From contig CM022672.1 in NCBI GenBank assembly GCA_012295275.1, forward strand, positions 13,637,995 through 13,701,994: 64,000 nucleotides of DNA, read 5' to 3'. This DNA is from Chrysomallon squamiferum (Eukaryota > Mollusca > Gastropoda > Neomphalida > Peltospiridae). Positions 11,640 through 24,112 of this stretch are shown piece by piece. Below the pieces are notes generated by a model that was given only the letters and a program-made list of their open reading frames with translations, did not search any database and was not told the origin of the DNA. Both the position numbers and the translations under genes were made by a program. How positions within the stretch are numbered: position 1 is the stretch's first letter; each line of letters begins with the position of its first letter.

Positions 11640-14490
11640 AGAATACCAACACTCAGGTGAGAGAAAAAAAAAACAACTGAAAACTGAAAAAAAAAAAAAA
11701 AAAAAAAAAGCAAAACAAAATAGGGATAAGAAGGGAAAAAAGGTGTTTTCATTTATTGATTTCATCGTGTTTTTGGCTTAAATAAAGAAAGAAAAAAAAA
11801 GAAAGAAAGAAAGAAAAAAGAACAACATTTAGATTCTGTTTAAAAAAAAAGAAGTGATTAAGACATGTTAACCAGGTCCGACACAGGAAACTTAAAAATT
11901 ATTAATACTGTCTTGTATATGTCTTCTACGGACGAAGGCGCGGGTATTGTGAATGATTCTGGACTAACAAGAGATTAACAGTACACATACACAGCTACTG
12001 TAATAGTTTATAATAAATTATTATATAACTGAAAAATAGAACATTAAAATTAAAACTTAAAGAACAGACAGAGAAGAGATATTGTGATAAACACAATCAT
12101 GTATGCGCCTTCCAGAAAATCGAAATTACAACAACAATAAATAAAATAAAATAAAATAAAATAAATAAATAAATAATAAGACGGGCTGTATAAGTATATA
12201 ATAAACTGTAAATGTTGTAACTAATTTTAATCTGAAAAAAAAATCCGGAAAATCCAGAAATCTGGGACGCGTCCGGTCCCAAATTTTTTTCGCTATCTGT
12301 TCATTAATTTGCAAGGTTTCAAAAGTTATTTCCCTTTATTATTCTTCGTAACGTTTAGCGATAGGCCTGCCTTGCACTTTGCTGTATTGATATAAATTAA
12401 TTAATTGTGTAATTTGCTAACCGTATGATTTGTTTTCAATAGACAGAAAACAGGCTTCGGCTGTTGGTGTATTAGTTCTGAAGTATATACATGATCAGAA
12501 CCTAGATAAATTCAGGAGAGCATTTATAGAGTTCAAAAAATAAAAAAAAAATAAAAAAAAATGTAATTAACGAAAAAAGATCACAACAACAACAAAAGAA
12601 AAAGTATTAAATAAATAAATAATGTAATAACAACAGAAGCACAATAATAATAATTATAATTATAATAAAAACAACAATAGCAATAACAACAACAACAATA
12701 ATAAAAATGAAAAATGCATAATTGTGGAATGCTTACATGTTATTCAGTTAATTTAAATATAAGTATATTTCATTCGTTTTAAAATAAATATTTGTTTAAA
12801 CACAAATTTAATTATGTATTTTTTCGTTACTAAAACTAACGTTCTGCTATAAATGTAGCTAAGCCAGAACGATGAATTTAAAAACGCCATATGTTAAATT
12901 TATTAGAAATTTATTCCCAGCCACTTATTCCTCATGGAATAATAATCAAAATCAGCGATTGTGTTCAAGTACAAAAGCCAAGAGATTTAACTCTTACTAT
13001 ATTCGTCATAATTTTGAAGATTTGAAAATATTTGAATTATTATACATTTCATGAAATAGTGCATGCATGTAATAACTATCTTTTAAAATGACCTTCATAC
13101 AGAGACAGACATCGGTGCAAAACTCTTTAAAAAAAATGATCGGCTATCCCAGAATTTTATCTCAGGTTTCTAGCTGCGAAGAACAACATATGGAAGCAAT
13201 TAGTACCTGTGGCTTAAGATGCAATTAAAATGGAGGGTATCACGGAACCGTATGGTCAAAATCACTGAGTTCATGGGAGAAAACTAACATCTACTATAAT
13301 ATATTATTATTTGTTGAAAATCGCCCAAAAATGGCAAAGACAGAAGTGTGTCTTAACATAGGCAAGCTTTGAAGATGAAATCCTGCTTAAAATCATCCAC
13401 ATCTACGAAACACGTTAACTTATGATGTTGTATTATTTATTTGCTGAAATCCACACCCCTGTCCATTATTCAGCCTTTAACGATTAATTGTGTTATAGTA
13501 TACACTACAACTGCTATGCTTTCAGTTTTATCTGAAATATCCGTTAATCGTTGAGAAGATAATTATAAATAAATGTATTTATTTCATTTTTATTTTTTAT
13601 TATTATTTTTTTTTTTTTCCACTCTCAGACGAGCACTAATAAGAAATGTTAAACTATTTGAAACGGTTATCATTAGATCTGTTTTGTTTCGCTTGTTCTA
13701 TCACTGACGAATTTCATTATCTGAACTGCATAATTATTTTTTGTTCAAAATTTGTTTATTTATTTCTTTGTTATTTTAGTATTATTGAACACATCGATTT
13801 TTGAAATTAGGCGCTGAGTAAGTATTTTCTAATAAACTGTAGTCAATTTATTGAATAAAAGCATTTTATAAATAAAACTAATTTCTCTCTAAAACAAAAC
13901 GTTTCAGCATTTAGAATAATTATTTACGACAACAACAACATATCGCTATGAAATCATACAAGGAAAAAAACCGAATATAAATAAAATCAAGGGGACATAG
14001 CTGTAAATAAAACACAGCAAATTACCTCCCTTGGTTACTCTTTATATTTTGAAACCAAAAAATAAATACTGTGTCACACGTTTCCGTGATTGGAAGTAAG
14101 CAGCTAGAAATTAAAGTTTAAACTGAAATGTCACTATAAAAAATGAATCTGCAAATATTTTATAGGTGATCGAATATGTATGGATATTCGAGATAAAAGC
14201 AGTGACAGAACAGACATTTCGAATTGACGTGAATTACTTACTGAGTTTTTTCCTACTTGTGTTTATTCTTTTGGAGTTGGTTAATCATTCATTCATTGTT
14301 ACCCAAAACACACGTTACACAGGCATTGATTATTATTATTTATATATACACAAATTCACGCTTACACACTCACGCGCGCATACACACACATGCACTCAAG
14401 GCTCTAATTATTATTGGTTAATGAACTATTAACTCTTAACTCGGTTAACTGTATCAACAATCAGGCCAGTTTTGCTTTTTCATCATCATC
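11640..14490. other. Intergenic or VAMP4 5' region, no coding exon recognised
   Basis: The region is AT-rich with poly-A and AAAG runs at 11666-11820, AAAT and AATAAT arrays at 12140-12175 and 12640-12700, and a T run at 13605-13618. A 5' untranslated exon of VAMP4 may lie here but no splice donor can be assigned with confidence. The short ORFs have no recognisable protein features. Confidence 0.6.
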
Positions 14491-14492
14491 TG

Positions 14493-14571
<79 letters not shown>
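14493..14571. repeat. (CT)n microsatellite
   Basis: About forty uninterrupted CT units, some 260 bp upstream of the VAMP4 start codon. The Ser-Leu ORF across it is spurious. Confidence 0.97.
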
Positions 14572-14572
<1 letters not shown>

Positions 14573-14830
14573 ATATACATAGCTTACACCTCAGTTAAAG
14601 TCACAAATAAATTTGTTTTATAATTTTATATAAATTTTAGAATGATAACTGTTAATATAATTATAGTATTATTTGTTCCAGCTGTAGTTTAAGAATAACA
14701 CTAAATAGTATTTTATTTTAAAAAGTTTTCTAATGTATTTTATAATACATTTATATTTGATCTTTGTCACATGAAGCAGTAACTGACTGTACATAACAAC
14801 AACAACAACACAGACAGACAGACAGACAGA

Positions 14831-15134
14831 ATGCCTCCTAAGTTTGTTCGGATGCCAGAAAGTTCAGACTATGCAAGGTCTAGAGAGGCAGAAAGAGTAA
14901 GTTTCAACATTTTAACATTTTTAATAACTGTATGAAGTAAAGATAGCTGATATTACTAAAGTAATGTATTTTTTTTCTTCAATGTATACCCATAATGTGC
15001 ATATTTTATGATTTAATACTTGCAGTTAGTATGCATTAAATGTATATTATTTACTCAGAAACATATCATTAAAATATATTTATAGTAATGTAGAACTAGA
15101 ACATTCCAGTTATCATCCTTTGTTCTTGTATGTT

Positions 15135-15185
<51 letters not shown>

Positions 15186-15964
15186 GCATACGTTTGTACG
15201 TGTGTATGTATATATATGTATGTACTTATGTGTGTATGTCGGTATATATGTATGTATGTATGTTTGTATGTTTGTATGTATTTATCAATATTTAATATGT
15301 ATGACTGTTTCTGCTTCTAGGTTGGACTGTTGGACGAACATGATTCTGATGAGGACTTCTTTCTCAGGTTAGATATTTGTATACTTTTGAACATTCCCCC
15401 ATCCCAAAAAGAAAAGAAAAGATAAAGTTAAATTTTTATATATATATATATATATATACTAATGATACCAAAGTGTATAGTAGATTCCTGTTATGGATGC
15501 ATTGTTTGAAAACACATACATATTTATTTGTATTTTAACTTCTTGTAATCTTCGACTGTATATAATGGTCACAGTAGACTGAGTGATATCAGAAATTCTG
15601 GTGTAATCTATCATATTTTTATACTTTTTTATTATTCCAAAATATATTTAAATGAAATATGTTACACTTAATATAGAAATCCTATAAAGTATCTATATGT
15701 ATGTAAAAAGAAATCTTTAAAAACCCCATTAATAAAACAAAATGTTAGTATATACATTTATTTTTTATTTTATAGAGGACCTTCAGTGAAACCTGGCAAA
15801 CTGCGTACAGACCCAAAACTTTCAAAGTGTGTATCAGTAGCAATTTAAAATGTTAATTTCTATTCTCCAAACTTTAATGGATTATATTTTTTTTTGCAAT
15901 CATTTTTTATCTGGGATTCCATGTAGTGCAGTATATTTTTAGTTCTGTAAAGAAACACACACAT

Positions 15965-16003
<39 letters not shown>

Positions 16004-18053
16004 AATAGTTAATATATTATTATAATTATGTTTATCCATTTACATATACCAAGGATTTGACTAAAGTAAAAAAAATTGCCTCTCTAGAAAATAATATTCT
16101 ATATACTATTTTGCGAATTCTACAGAAAATATAAATATATCAAAGAATTAATTATATTTTTTTAAATAAAATTTTGTTTTTAACACCAGACTTCAAAACC
16201 AGGTGGATGATGTTGTTGATGTGATGAAAAATAATGTCAGCAAAGTTCTGGAGAGAGGAGAAAAGCTTGATGAGCTCCAAGACAAATCTGGTCAGTTTTG
16301 TTTACCATCATGTTAGTGATTCTGTTAGTATAAGTAGACTGAAAGTACCATTAGACAAAACAGACTAATGATTTTCTTAATGTAATAAAATTAATATACT
16401 TTTAGAAGAAGTATAAGTAACTTTTATAAGAAGTAGAATGAACTTTTAGACAAAGTAGAATGACAGTACTACTAGAACAAGTATACTAGTGATTCTCTCA
16501 ATATAACAAGATTATTATATATTATAATACTGCTGTAAGTAGTCTTTGTTACTGTTTAAATAACAAAACTGGAAATACTTTAACTAGTGATGGTTTTAGA
16601 ATAAGTAGACTGAAAAAGATACTATAACAAGTAACTAGTAATGTTGGCATAACTTTTTACTAGAACAAGTAATTTAATAACATTTTTAGTGGAAACAGAA
16701 TAAGTAAATGTTGGGATACTGTTTATATAGGTGGACTAACAATACTGTAAAATCAAGTCCACTGGTAATACTAAGACTATTGATTATGTTTACATATGTA
16801 GACTAATAGCATTACTAGATCAAGATACTAATATTACTAGAAGTAGACTAACAATGTTTATAGAACAAGAGAATAAAAAAATTAAAATAGACTAACAATA
16901 TTAATAAAATAAGTAATAAAATACATCCAATAATTTTAATTTGTTTTTTAATATTTCCTTTTATAGATAATGGTCAATGTATAAGAAGCAATAAGACTTG
17001 TTGTTTTTTTATAAAATAGGTAATAAAATTCTTTCACACACGTTTTAAGATGAAAAATCCAAAGTTAGTAAAACTGTTTTTAACATAATTATTGACTCAC
17101 TGGCCAGCTGTTGTTTTTATTAATGATTGATCTTATAACCAGATTATTGAATGAATATCAGTTTACAGAAATTTACACTTTTAATTTACAGATGACCTGG
17201 CTGGAAATTCTGAAATGTTTCGATCAAGAGCAAAAGGACTTCATAAAACAATGTACTGGAAAAACTGCAGAGTATGTTTTCATTAATATGTACTGAAAAT
17301 TCAACTTGTTCATATTGTTATTAATTTTATTTAATTTATTATTTTTTAAACATTTTATTTAATTTAAGAAATGCTCTCTCTCTGTCTCTTTTCTTTCTCT
17401 CTTTATATATATATATTCATATTTAGAATATACTTCAGACATTGTGATGATAGTGATCATGATAATAACAATAAGAATAATAATAACAATTGCAATAAAA
17501 TAATAATAATAATTATAATTTCCTAACATAAGATTTAAATTCTGTTGTAATAAAACAATAAAGAAATTATTTTTTATTTTTTGACAGATGAAACTGATAC
17601 TTGCCTTGATTGTGGTGGTTTTACTTGCAATCATCATCAGTAAGTGTACCCACCCACACCCATCTTCCCAAACATCCACGCCCACCATCACACACATATG
17701 TATGCACCCCCAGACACATCACATTTTTATGTTAATTTTGTTTCTCAGAATTTAATATTGTTTGAAACTTTTAGCCATATTTATTTTCCTTTTGATAAAA
17801 TATTTAATATTTTAAACATTATTAAAGACCAAGGATCATAAGTTACTTCCATTTATGTATCATTTTAAGTTTGTCTCGAGTTTCCATAGCTGTGAAAGAT
17901 CAAAAATGTTTTTCCTGTATCTTTATACATTTAAAAAAAAAATTCCATTTCCATAGCAATAAAAAATCATAAATTTTTCAAATTTTTCCTATCCTTCATT
18001 ATTTTCTTTTTCTTTCCACAGTTCCCATAATAATAAAAACACAAGGCAACTGA
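14831..18053 (+). CDS. VAMP4: Vesicle-associated membrane protein 4 (R-SNARE), complete, seven coding exons
   Basis: Exons: 14831-14896, 15321-15367, 15776-15826, 16190-16290, 17192-17271, 17588-17639 and 18022-18053. They join in phase to 142 aa; human VAMP4 is 141. VAMP4 is a tail-anchored R-SNARE for traffic between trans-Golgi network and endosomes. The product starts MPPKF as in vertebrate VAMP4, then has Leu25-Leu26 followed by an acidic cluster ([10 protein letters not shown]), the known AP-1 sorting signal of the family at the same position. FFLRGPS is conserved. The SNARE motif spans about residues 56-112 ([26 protein letters not shown]) with the zero-layer Arg77. A hydrophobic anchor (about 118-137) precedes a five-residue lumenal tail, KTQGN. 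The 5' UTR just before the start is a CAA/CAGA repeat. Intron 4 carries a degenerate tandem repeat. The next gene downstream is convergent. Confidence 0.95.
15137..15184. repeat. (TG)n-(TA)n microsatellite in VAMP4 intron 1
   Basis: A TG run passes into TA. It is followed by imperfect TGTA/TATG repeats to about 15275. The two overlapping ORFs here are repeat translations. Confidence 0.95.
15966..16000. repeat. (CA)n microsatellite in VAMP4 intron 3
   Basis: About seventeen CA units. Confidence 0.95.
16310..16930. repeat. Degenerate tandem array in VAMP4 intron 4 (AAGTAGACTAA-type unit)
   Basis: The intron is built largely from variants of AGTAGACTAACAATACTAGAACAAG, with copies recognisable near 16330, 16365, 16430, 16450, 16470, 16600, 16660, 16735, 16760, 16800, 16850 and 16890. 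Unit length varies around 30-40 bp and copies are diverged. No ORF is maintained. Confidence 0.6.
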
Positions 18054-18723
18054 ATGGGTGATACATCCATCTACAATGGGAGTTCTTTGTAGATAGTCTG
18101 CATCATGACATTTTGTGGATTTTACATTGCAATATTGTACAGCTGAGGAGTAGACTAAATATTCCAGACTTTGCACATTGACCTGTGCATGAATATGAAT
18201 GATTAATATGAATGAATTGTAAATGATTAGAAATTAAATTATTTATAATTATAATATTTATGAAGAATTTATAAAGAAACACACACAAACAGATACACAG
18301 ATATATATATACACATACGCATATATGTAAGTATGCGCAGACAAAGCCACACCCTGACAGCTTTTTATTGGTTTTATTAACAGCTTTTTCAGGTGCTTAT
18401 TTTATAAATGAAATTTTTTTTCTTTCTTAATATCGATTTTTATAATAATTATATAATACTGTATTAAAATTCTGGTTATTTTGATGGTATGGCTGAAATT
18501 TAATAATTGTGGTTTAAAGAGGTTTATTAATTTTTAGGATCAATTTTAAAGAAATTGTTGTGATATTTGTATATATTTATAATTTATATATATATATATA
18601 TATATATATCTATTCTGTGTCTCTTATTTAATATTTTGGGGTTAACAATTCACTGTCATTTTTATATTTGTAAATTATTATTATTATTTATATGACTGTA
18701 AATAACTGATGTAAATCCAGGAT

Positions 18724-18729
18724 AATAAA
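18724..18729 (+). terminator. Candidate VAMP4 polyadenylation signal AATAAA
   Basis: An AATAAA hexamer lies about 670 bp after the VAMP4 stop, in a 3' UTR-like AT-rich stretch. Another candidate (GAAATAAAAATT) is near 19711. Which one is used cannot be decided from sequence. Confidence 0.35.
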
Positions 18730-18791
18730 ATCTGAAATTTTGATTTTACCATTTGAATTCTGCTGTAATGAAACTAAATCATTGCGATGGT

Positions 18792-18823
18792 TTTTATATA
18801 GATATATATATATCTATATAAAA
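18792..18823. repeat. Perfect 32-bp palindrome
   Basis: TTTTATATAGATATAT is followed immediately by its exact reverse complement. It could extrude as a cruciform or form a hairpin in a VAMP4 3' UTR transcript. Low-complexity origin is possible, although the internal GA/TC breaks are also symmetrical. Confidence 0.7.
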
Positions 18824-18930
18824 TCTTTTAAATTAAGATTCTGACTGCCATTATTGTCCTTTCTGTTGCTAGTTTGTTACATTTGTTTGTGATAACCTTT
18901 ATTAAATATTAATATTGTTGTATGAGATCA

Positions 18931-19106
18931 TGCCCCTGTATTTTTAATTATTAGCAAAGATTGGTTGCCAGTATTAATAATTTGGAAATTACTAAATATA
19001 CATAAAATAGATGCTAAAATACTGCCTTCATGCCTCCGTATTTTGAATTATTAGCAAAGATTGGTTGCCAGTATTAATAATTTGGAAATTTCTAAATATA
19101 CATAGG
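18931..19106. repeat. Two-copy tandem repeat, 100-bp period
   Basis: The block beginning TGCC(C/T)C(T/C)GTATTTT and containing AATTATTAGCAAAGATTGG and TTGCCAGTATTAATAATTTG occurs at 18931 and again at 19031 with few differences, indicating a fairly recent tandem duplication. Confidence 0.9.
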
Positions 19107-19109
19107 CTA

Positions 19110-20018
19110 TTTGTTTATATATCTGTAGTCTTATCTTTTGAAAAAAATATAATAGATAACATCGATATCTGTCAGTTTTAATAGTTATGAAAATTTAACT
19201 ATGACATAACTGTGCCAAAATTAATACATATATATAGATGTCACCATGATAAATTTAGTAAATAAATTTCTGTTCACAGATTAAACAGTATTAGGCATAT
19301 TTAAATATGTAACCAGTGCTAAATTGATTTTTTTAATTTTTATTAATCTTTACATAAATGTATTGCACCTAGGCTGGTCTGTTGTAACTATTTCTTGCAT
19401 CATTTGTATCTTTGTGTTACATTTGTTTTGTAAGAAATTTTCCTACAGTACTTTTTCTTTTGGAGAATGTTTTTATGGTAAATTATTTTTCATTGGTATG
19501 AGAAGGGGAATGGTATTATTTTTTTTATTTCAAAACTTCATTATAATTAAATTTATTTATTTATTTTTTATTTATTTATTTTTTTCTTATTGTGGAAATT
19601 AATTTTTTTATGGGCTTTTAAAGAAAAAGAAAAGAAAGAAAATGTTTATAATTATTTGTTAATATGGAAGTGTATACACATGTACATACATATACATGTA
19701 ACTTAATGTGAAATAAAAATTTAAAAACACATAACTATTTCATTTTTTGTGAGTAATTTGTGGTGTAAAAAATCTAGTTTTTTAAGTGGGATTATTTTAT
19801 GTATGTATATTTTTTATACCAGATGCACAGAAATCATTATTTGTTGATTAGAATGACAAATAATAAACCAACACAATGCAAAAATAAAAAATAAAAAGGT
19901 AAAATCTTTTTTATTCTACAAAAATGAATAAACAGTATAATTGAAAGTGCTGTTGAAAACAAACATTTTAAAACATTTCATCAATAGCCTTATTTTTCTA
20001 AACTTTCATGTAATGCAT

Positions 20019-20057
<39 letters not shown>

Positions 20058-22100
20058 GTTAATGACTCAGTTACAAGAAAATCTTTTAAAATTTATTTAA
20101 ATTTTTAAATTTTAATAGTTTATTAATAGTTATTTCAAAAACAAAAAAAATTGTGCTCAAAAATAACTAAATGCAAATATAAATTTAAAAAATGAAAAAT
20201 AATAAAACAAAAAATACTTTAAAACAAAATTGTTTTAAAAATAAGTAACAATAATAAAACTCCTCATTATTTTTAAGGGGTGAGCATCGAATGCTATTTG
20301 TCCCTTTATTAAGTACTTTCAGAATCACTGCTTGTATTTAGTGATTTACAAGAGATGAAATAACAGAATAAATTTTGTGATTTTATGAATATTATTATGT
20401 GTATATGTTTGTACAGACACCTATCACACAACATTCACACCCACCCCCAAAAAAAATCTCCAGTAATATAAAAATGTTGAATATAATATAAAATAAAATA
20501 ATAACTTTTACCCCTCAAACCTTCAACATTTGGGTAAAGTTACTTAATACTACATATAAAATGTATAATTTCAACAAAATGTAAAAAAAAAAAAAAAGAA
20601 GCTATTTACATTTTACCCTCTGTCTAGTTCTTACCCTAGTATAAGAAATGTATTGTTTTGTATGGTATGCTGCTTACCAGAATTCATTAATATTATGTAC
20701 AGATATAATATTAATTTAATATCCTTGATGTTGTACTCTATATGAATAAATTGTTTTGTAAATAGCCTAATAATCAAAGTAATTTTTTTTTTTTTTACAC
20801 AAATGCAGATGTAAAATAATGTAAAAGCTATCAAAAAGAAAAGCACTGAAATATGCAAAGATTAAATGTAAACAAAATTAATTTAGAAAAAATAATACCA
20901 AAAAACCTCCAACAACTAGAAAACTGGTTTAATAATTACACTTGGTAAAAGGGACGCTACAATTTAAAAATTATTATTAACAAATGACATCGAAAAAAAG
21001 AATAACTCAGAATGCCTTTAAATGCTCTGTATAAATACTTTCAATAAGAATTTTGTTTCAAATTATTTTACTATTAGTAATTTTTTTTTTATTTGAAGAA
21101 TCCTTTTAAGGCACATTAGTGAATATTTACAAGATTCACAATTTTTTTTTTTTAGAATTTTGCATTCAAACACAGAAGATGGACAGGCACTGTGTTCCAA
21201 TTTGATTGAAACATTTTTATTTTTTTAAATTACATTTTATAATTTTTATTACATAGCTTTACCAACATTATTTAATAATACAAATATATATATATATTTT
21301 ATAATATATTGGTCATAAAATTAGCTCATATAAATTTTTTTCATAAATGCTGGTCTTATAAATTTTAGGAATATTAATTTCAATTTAGGCTGTAATTCTG
21401 AGTCTTAAATTCTTGTTTTTAATCTACTAATATATTTTTCTCTATTTTTCTTAGTTATCTATGGCCTACTTTACTAATACGTCTCTTTCTTGCACAGTTA
21501 AGTTAATGTATCACTACAGTCGCATAAAATTAAAAAGATAAAGCAATATTGTATGACTATATATTAAAAAAAATGTATGTTTAAATGTAATATATATAAA
21601 AAATGAAATAGTAATTATGAAAACTAACTAAAACTTCCTACATCACATTTTTAATATGAGATCATTTTCCTCCAATATTTAATAATTTAAGAAGAGATGT
21701 AAATCTGTTTGTTTTTTTCAGACTCAGAATCATCCTAAGATTTCAAAATTTCCACAAAGCTGGAAATGTGTAAATATTCTTGCAGTTCACACCCTTTGAA
21801 AACAATGCAGGGATTCAAACTGATAAAAAATAATATTATTTGACACTTCTAACTTATATCACAGGAACTGGAACCACTTTGTTCATGTTTATCAACATCT
21901 TTAAAAAAAAAAAAAAAAAATTAAAAAAGAAAGAAAAATAAATAATTAAAATATAAAATATAACATGAGACAAAATTGTTCCAATACTCTTGAAATACTA
22001 AATAGTCTTTAAAATGATATAATTATGCCAAACAGTGCAGATTATAGCTGTGTAAATAACATCGTTTTGAAAAGGTGTGAATATATTTGTCAGTCGTATC
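19110..22100. other. Convergent intergenic region between VAMP4 and the GGCT-fold gene
   Basis: The region is AT-rich with an AT microsatellite at about 20021-20053 and several A/T runs. A TTTATT at 21216-21221 is a possible minus-strand polyadenylation signal of the downstream gene. The ORF at 19324-19602 is Phe/Leu/Ile-rich translation of T-rich sequence. I see no gene. Confidence 0.7.
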
Positions 22101-22102
22101 AG

Positions 22103-24012
22103 CTACACAGCAGTTTGAACAGATGGTGACGGGACAGCCAGTTTGAACAGATGTTCCTTGTATGCTGTTGTCAACAGATCTGAACTCTTCAAACACTGAG
22201 ACACAGCAAAGTCACATGGCTGCAGATCTACAAACAAAATTTATATTATTATAAAATACTGTTCATGTCACTTTTACGTGAGTGTACTGGTTACAATATC
22301 ACCCAATTACTTAAGTAGATGATAGAATGCACAATATTATTATCATTAAAATATATAGATCATCCATAAAGTGATGTCCACATTAAGAAATTACAAAATT
22401 AAAATAATAAAACTTTTTATTTTTCAAAATTAATAATAATAATTGTCACAGTTAAAATATACATAAAATTTTTGATACTGACCTTTCTGAATCCATTTGT
22501 CCTCTGCAATGTAAGTCAGTGCTGGTACACAGTGCTGAGCAACTCCCAGAGAGTCAGGATCTTTGCAGTTCGACATCCAAACAGGTACCATCAAGTGTGC
22601 ATAGTGCTGTAACCAACAAGAGCTGGGTTTTAGTTTATATTAAATATTCAGAAATAAAATTCATACCTTTTTTTTAGACTGAAAAACACATAAGAATCCT
22701 TTATGAAATTTAAGTACAAAAAAAAAATATGTTTGTGTTCTCTTCTTTTTTAAAAAAATCATTCAATTTCTGATTCTGCTTTAAATATGTTTTCTCATAA
22801 CTAAAATGTATTCCAATATTTTAAAATTCATATATTTCTCTTTCTAAAACATAATTTTTTTTCAATTCTTTTTATTTAATTTTTTTTTTTTTGTATCTTT
22901 ATAAGAATTTGGACAACACTAACTAATCTTCTTAAAGTTAACAGACTCTTCAACACATGAATCTGGTATCTGCATAACTTTGTACCAAGTAATTACCTCT
23001 GGGTACCCAATACATTTATCCAGGATCTCAACATCTTTGGCTGTCAGCTGGTAAATGCATCCTTCTACAGAGCAAAATGGGTTGAACTCAATGTTTGGAA
23101 AACCACCAACATCCTCATCAAAACCTAGAACATAAGTCTTACATCAGTCAGTCAACAAAAACAAGTCATGTACTGAAACATTTTGTTATATTAAAATTAT
23201 TTAAGAATCAGATTAGAAACTAATCAGTATGTGAGGCTTTGAAAACAAAAATTAGGATTGGTGAGTATGACATGAAGACAACACTTTAGGCTGGTGTCAT
23301 TTTGGAAAATTATTGTAATTAAATACATGATTTATTAGTTATTACAAAATTTATATCACATCTACCATACTTGTTTATGAATGTTCACATAATCTGGCTA
23401 TGTACAGAAATGAGACCAAAGGTTCCTTTTTTTTCGCATAATTCCATTTCTAGTTTGATACAAGTTTTCTAAATGTATTCATCCAAATGACTGGTTTAGA
23501 ATACATTTCAGGACTTTTTAAAATATCAGAAAAAACTGTTTAGTAGAGTTTATATTTTAATAGAAAATTATTAATGGTTTCTCTTTTGACAATGATTTTT
23601 CTCCTTCCAATTTCATAAACACAAAGAAATAACTGTTAAAATAAAACCACACTAAATTATACACAGACTACTAACCTTTCTTGTTAAAAACCAGATTGAA
23701 ACCAAAGAGAAGTCCCCAGAATCGACTCTCAACATTTCTGCTCAGATAGTTTGAAATTCTGAAAGGGAAATTAAAACAATGTGACAAAACATAACACAGG
23801 GTTAAAAAGGATTAATCTTGATAAAACTATTACATATTTTATTTTAGGCTATATAATATAACTAGCATCAAAGTGTTTTTAATACATACCTGTTTATATT
23901 CATGTCTGTTCCGTAAGAGAAGTAATACAGGTATCCCTCTGGTGGACGAGCGTTTACTGAGAAGCACAGAGGTGGAAATGATGCCGATGTTTTGACACTT
24001 TTATCTTTGGAC
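22103..24012 (-). other. Exons encoding the GGCT-fold domain (last five exons)
   Basis: Five consecutive exons (24012-23890, 23758-23676, 23124-22997, 22606-22483, 22227-22103) encode the C-terminal domain. Visible family-like elements in order are GYLYYFSYGTDMN (first strand and substrate-binding loop), RFWGLLFGFNLVFNKK, IEFNPFCSVEGCIYQLT (the VxGxxY strand typical of GGCT enzymes), DVEILDKCIGYPEHY and VPALTYIAEDKWIQK. The order and spacing match the gamma-glutamylcyclotransferase family from memory. The Glu normally in LDxxEG is Ile and YGSN is YGTD, so catalysis is doubtful. Confidence 0.65.
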
Positions 24013-24069
24013 CTAACAAGAAAGAAACAAAATTAATTAAATTTACTGCAGTTGTTACCACTGATACCA

Positions 24070-24112
<43 letters not shown>

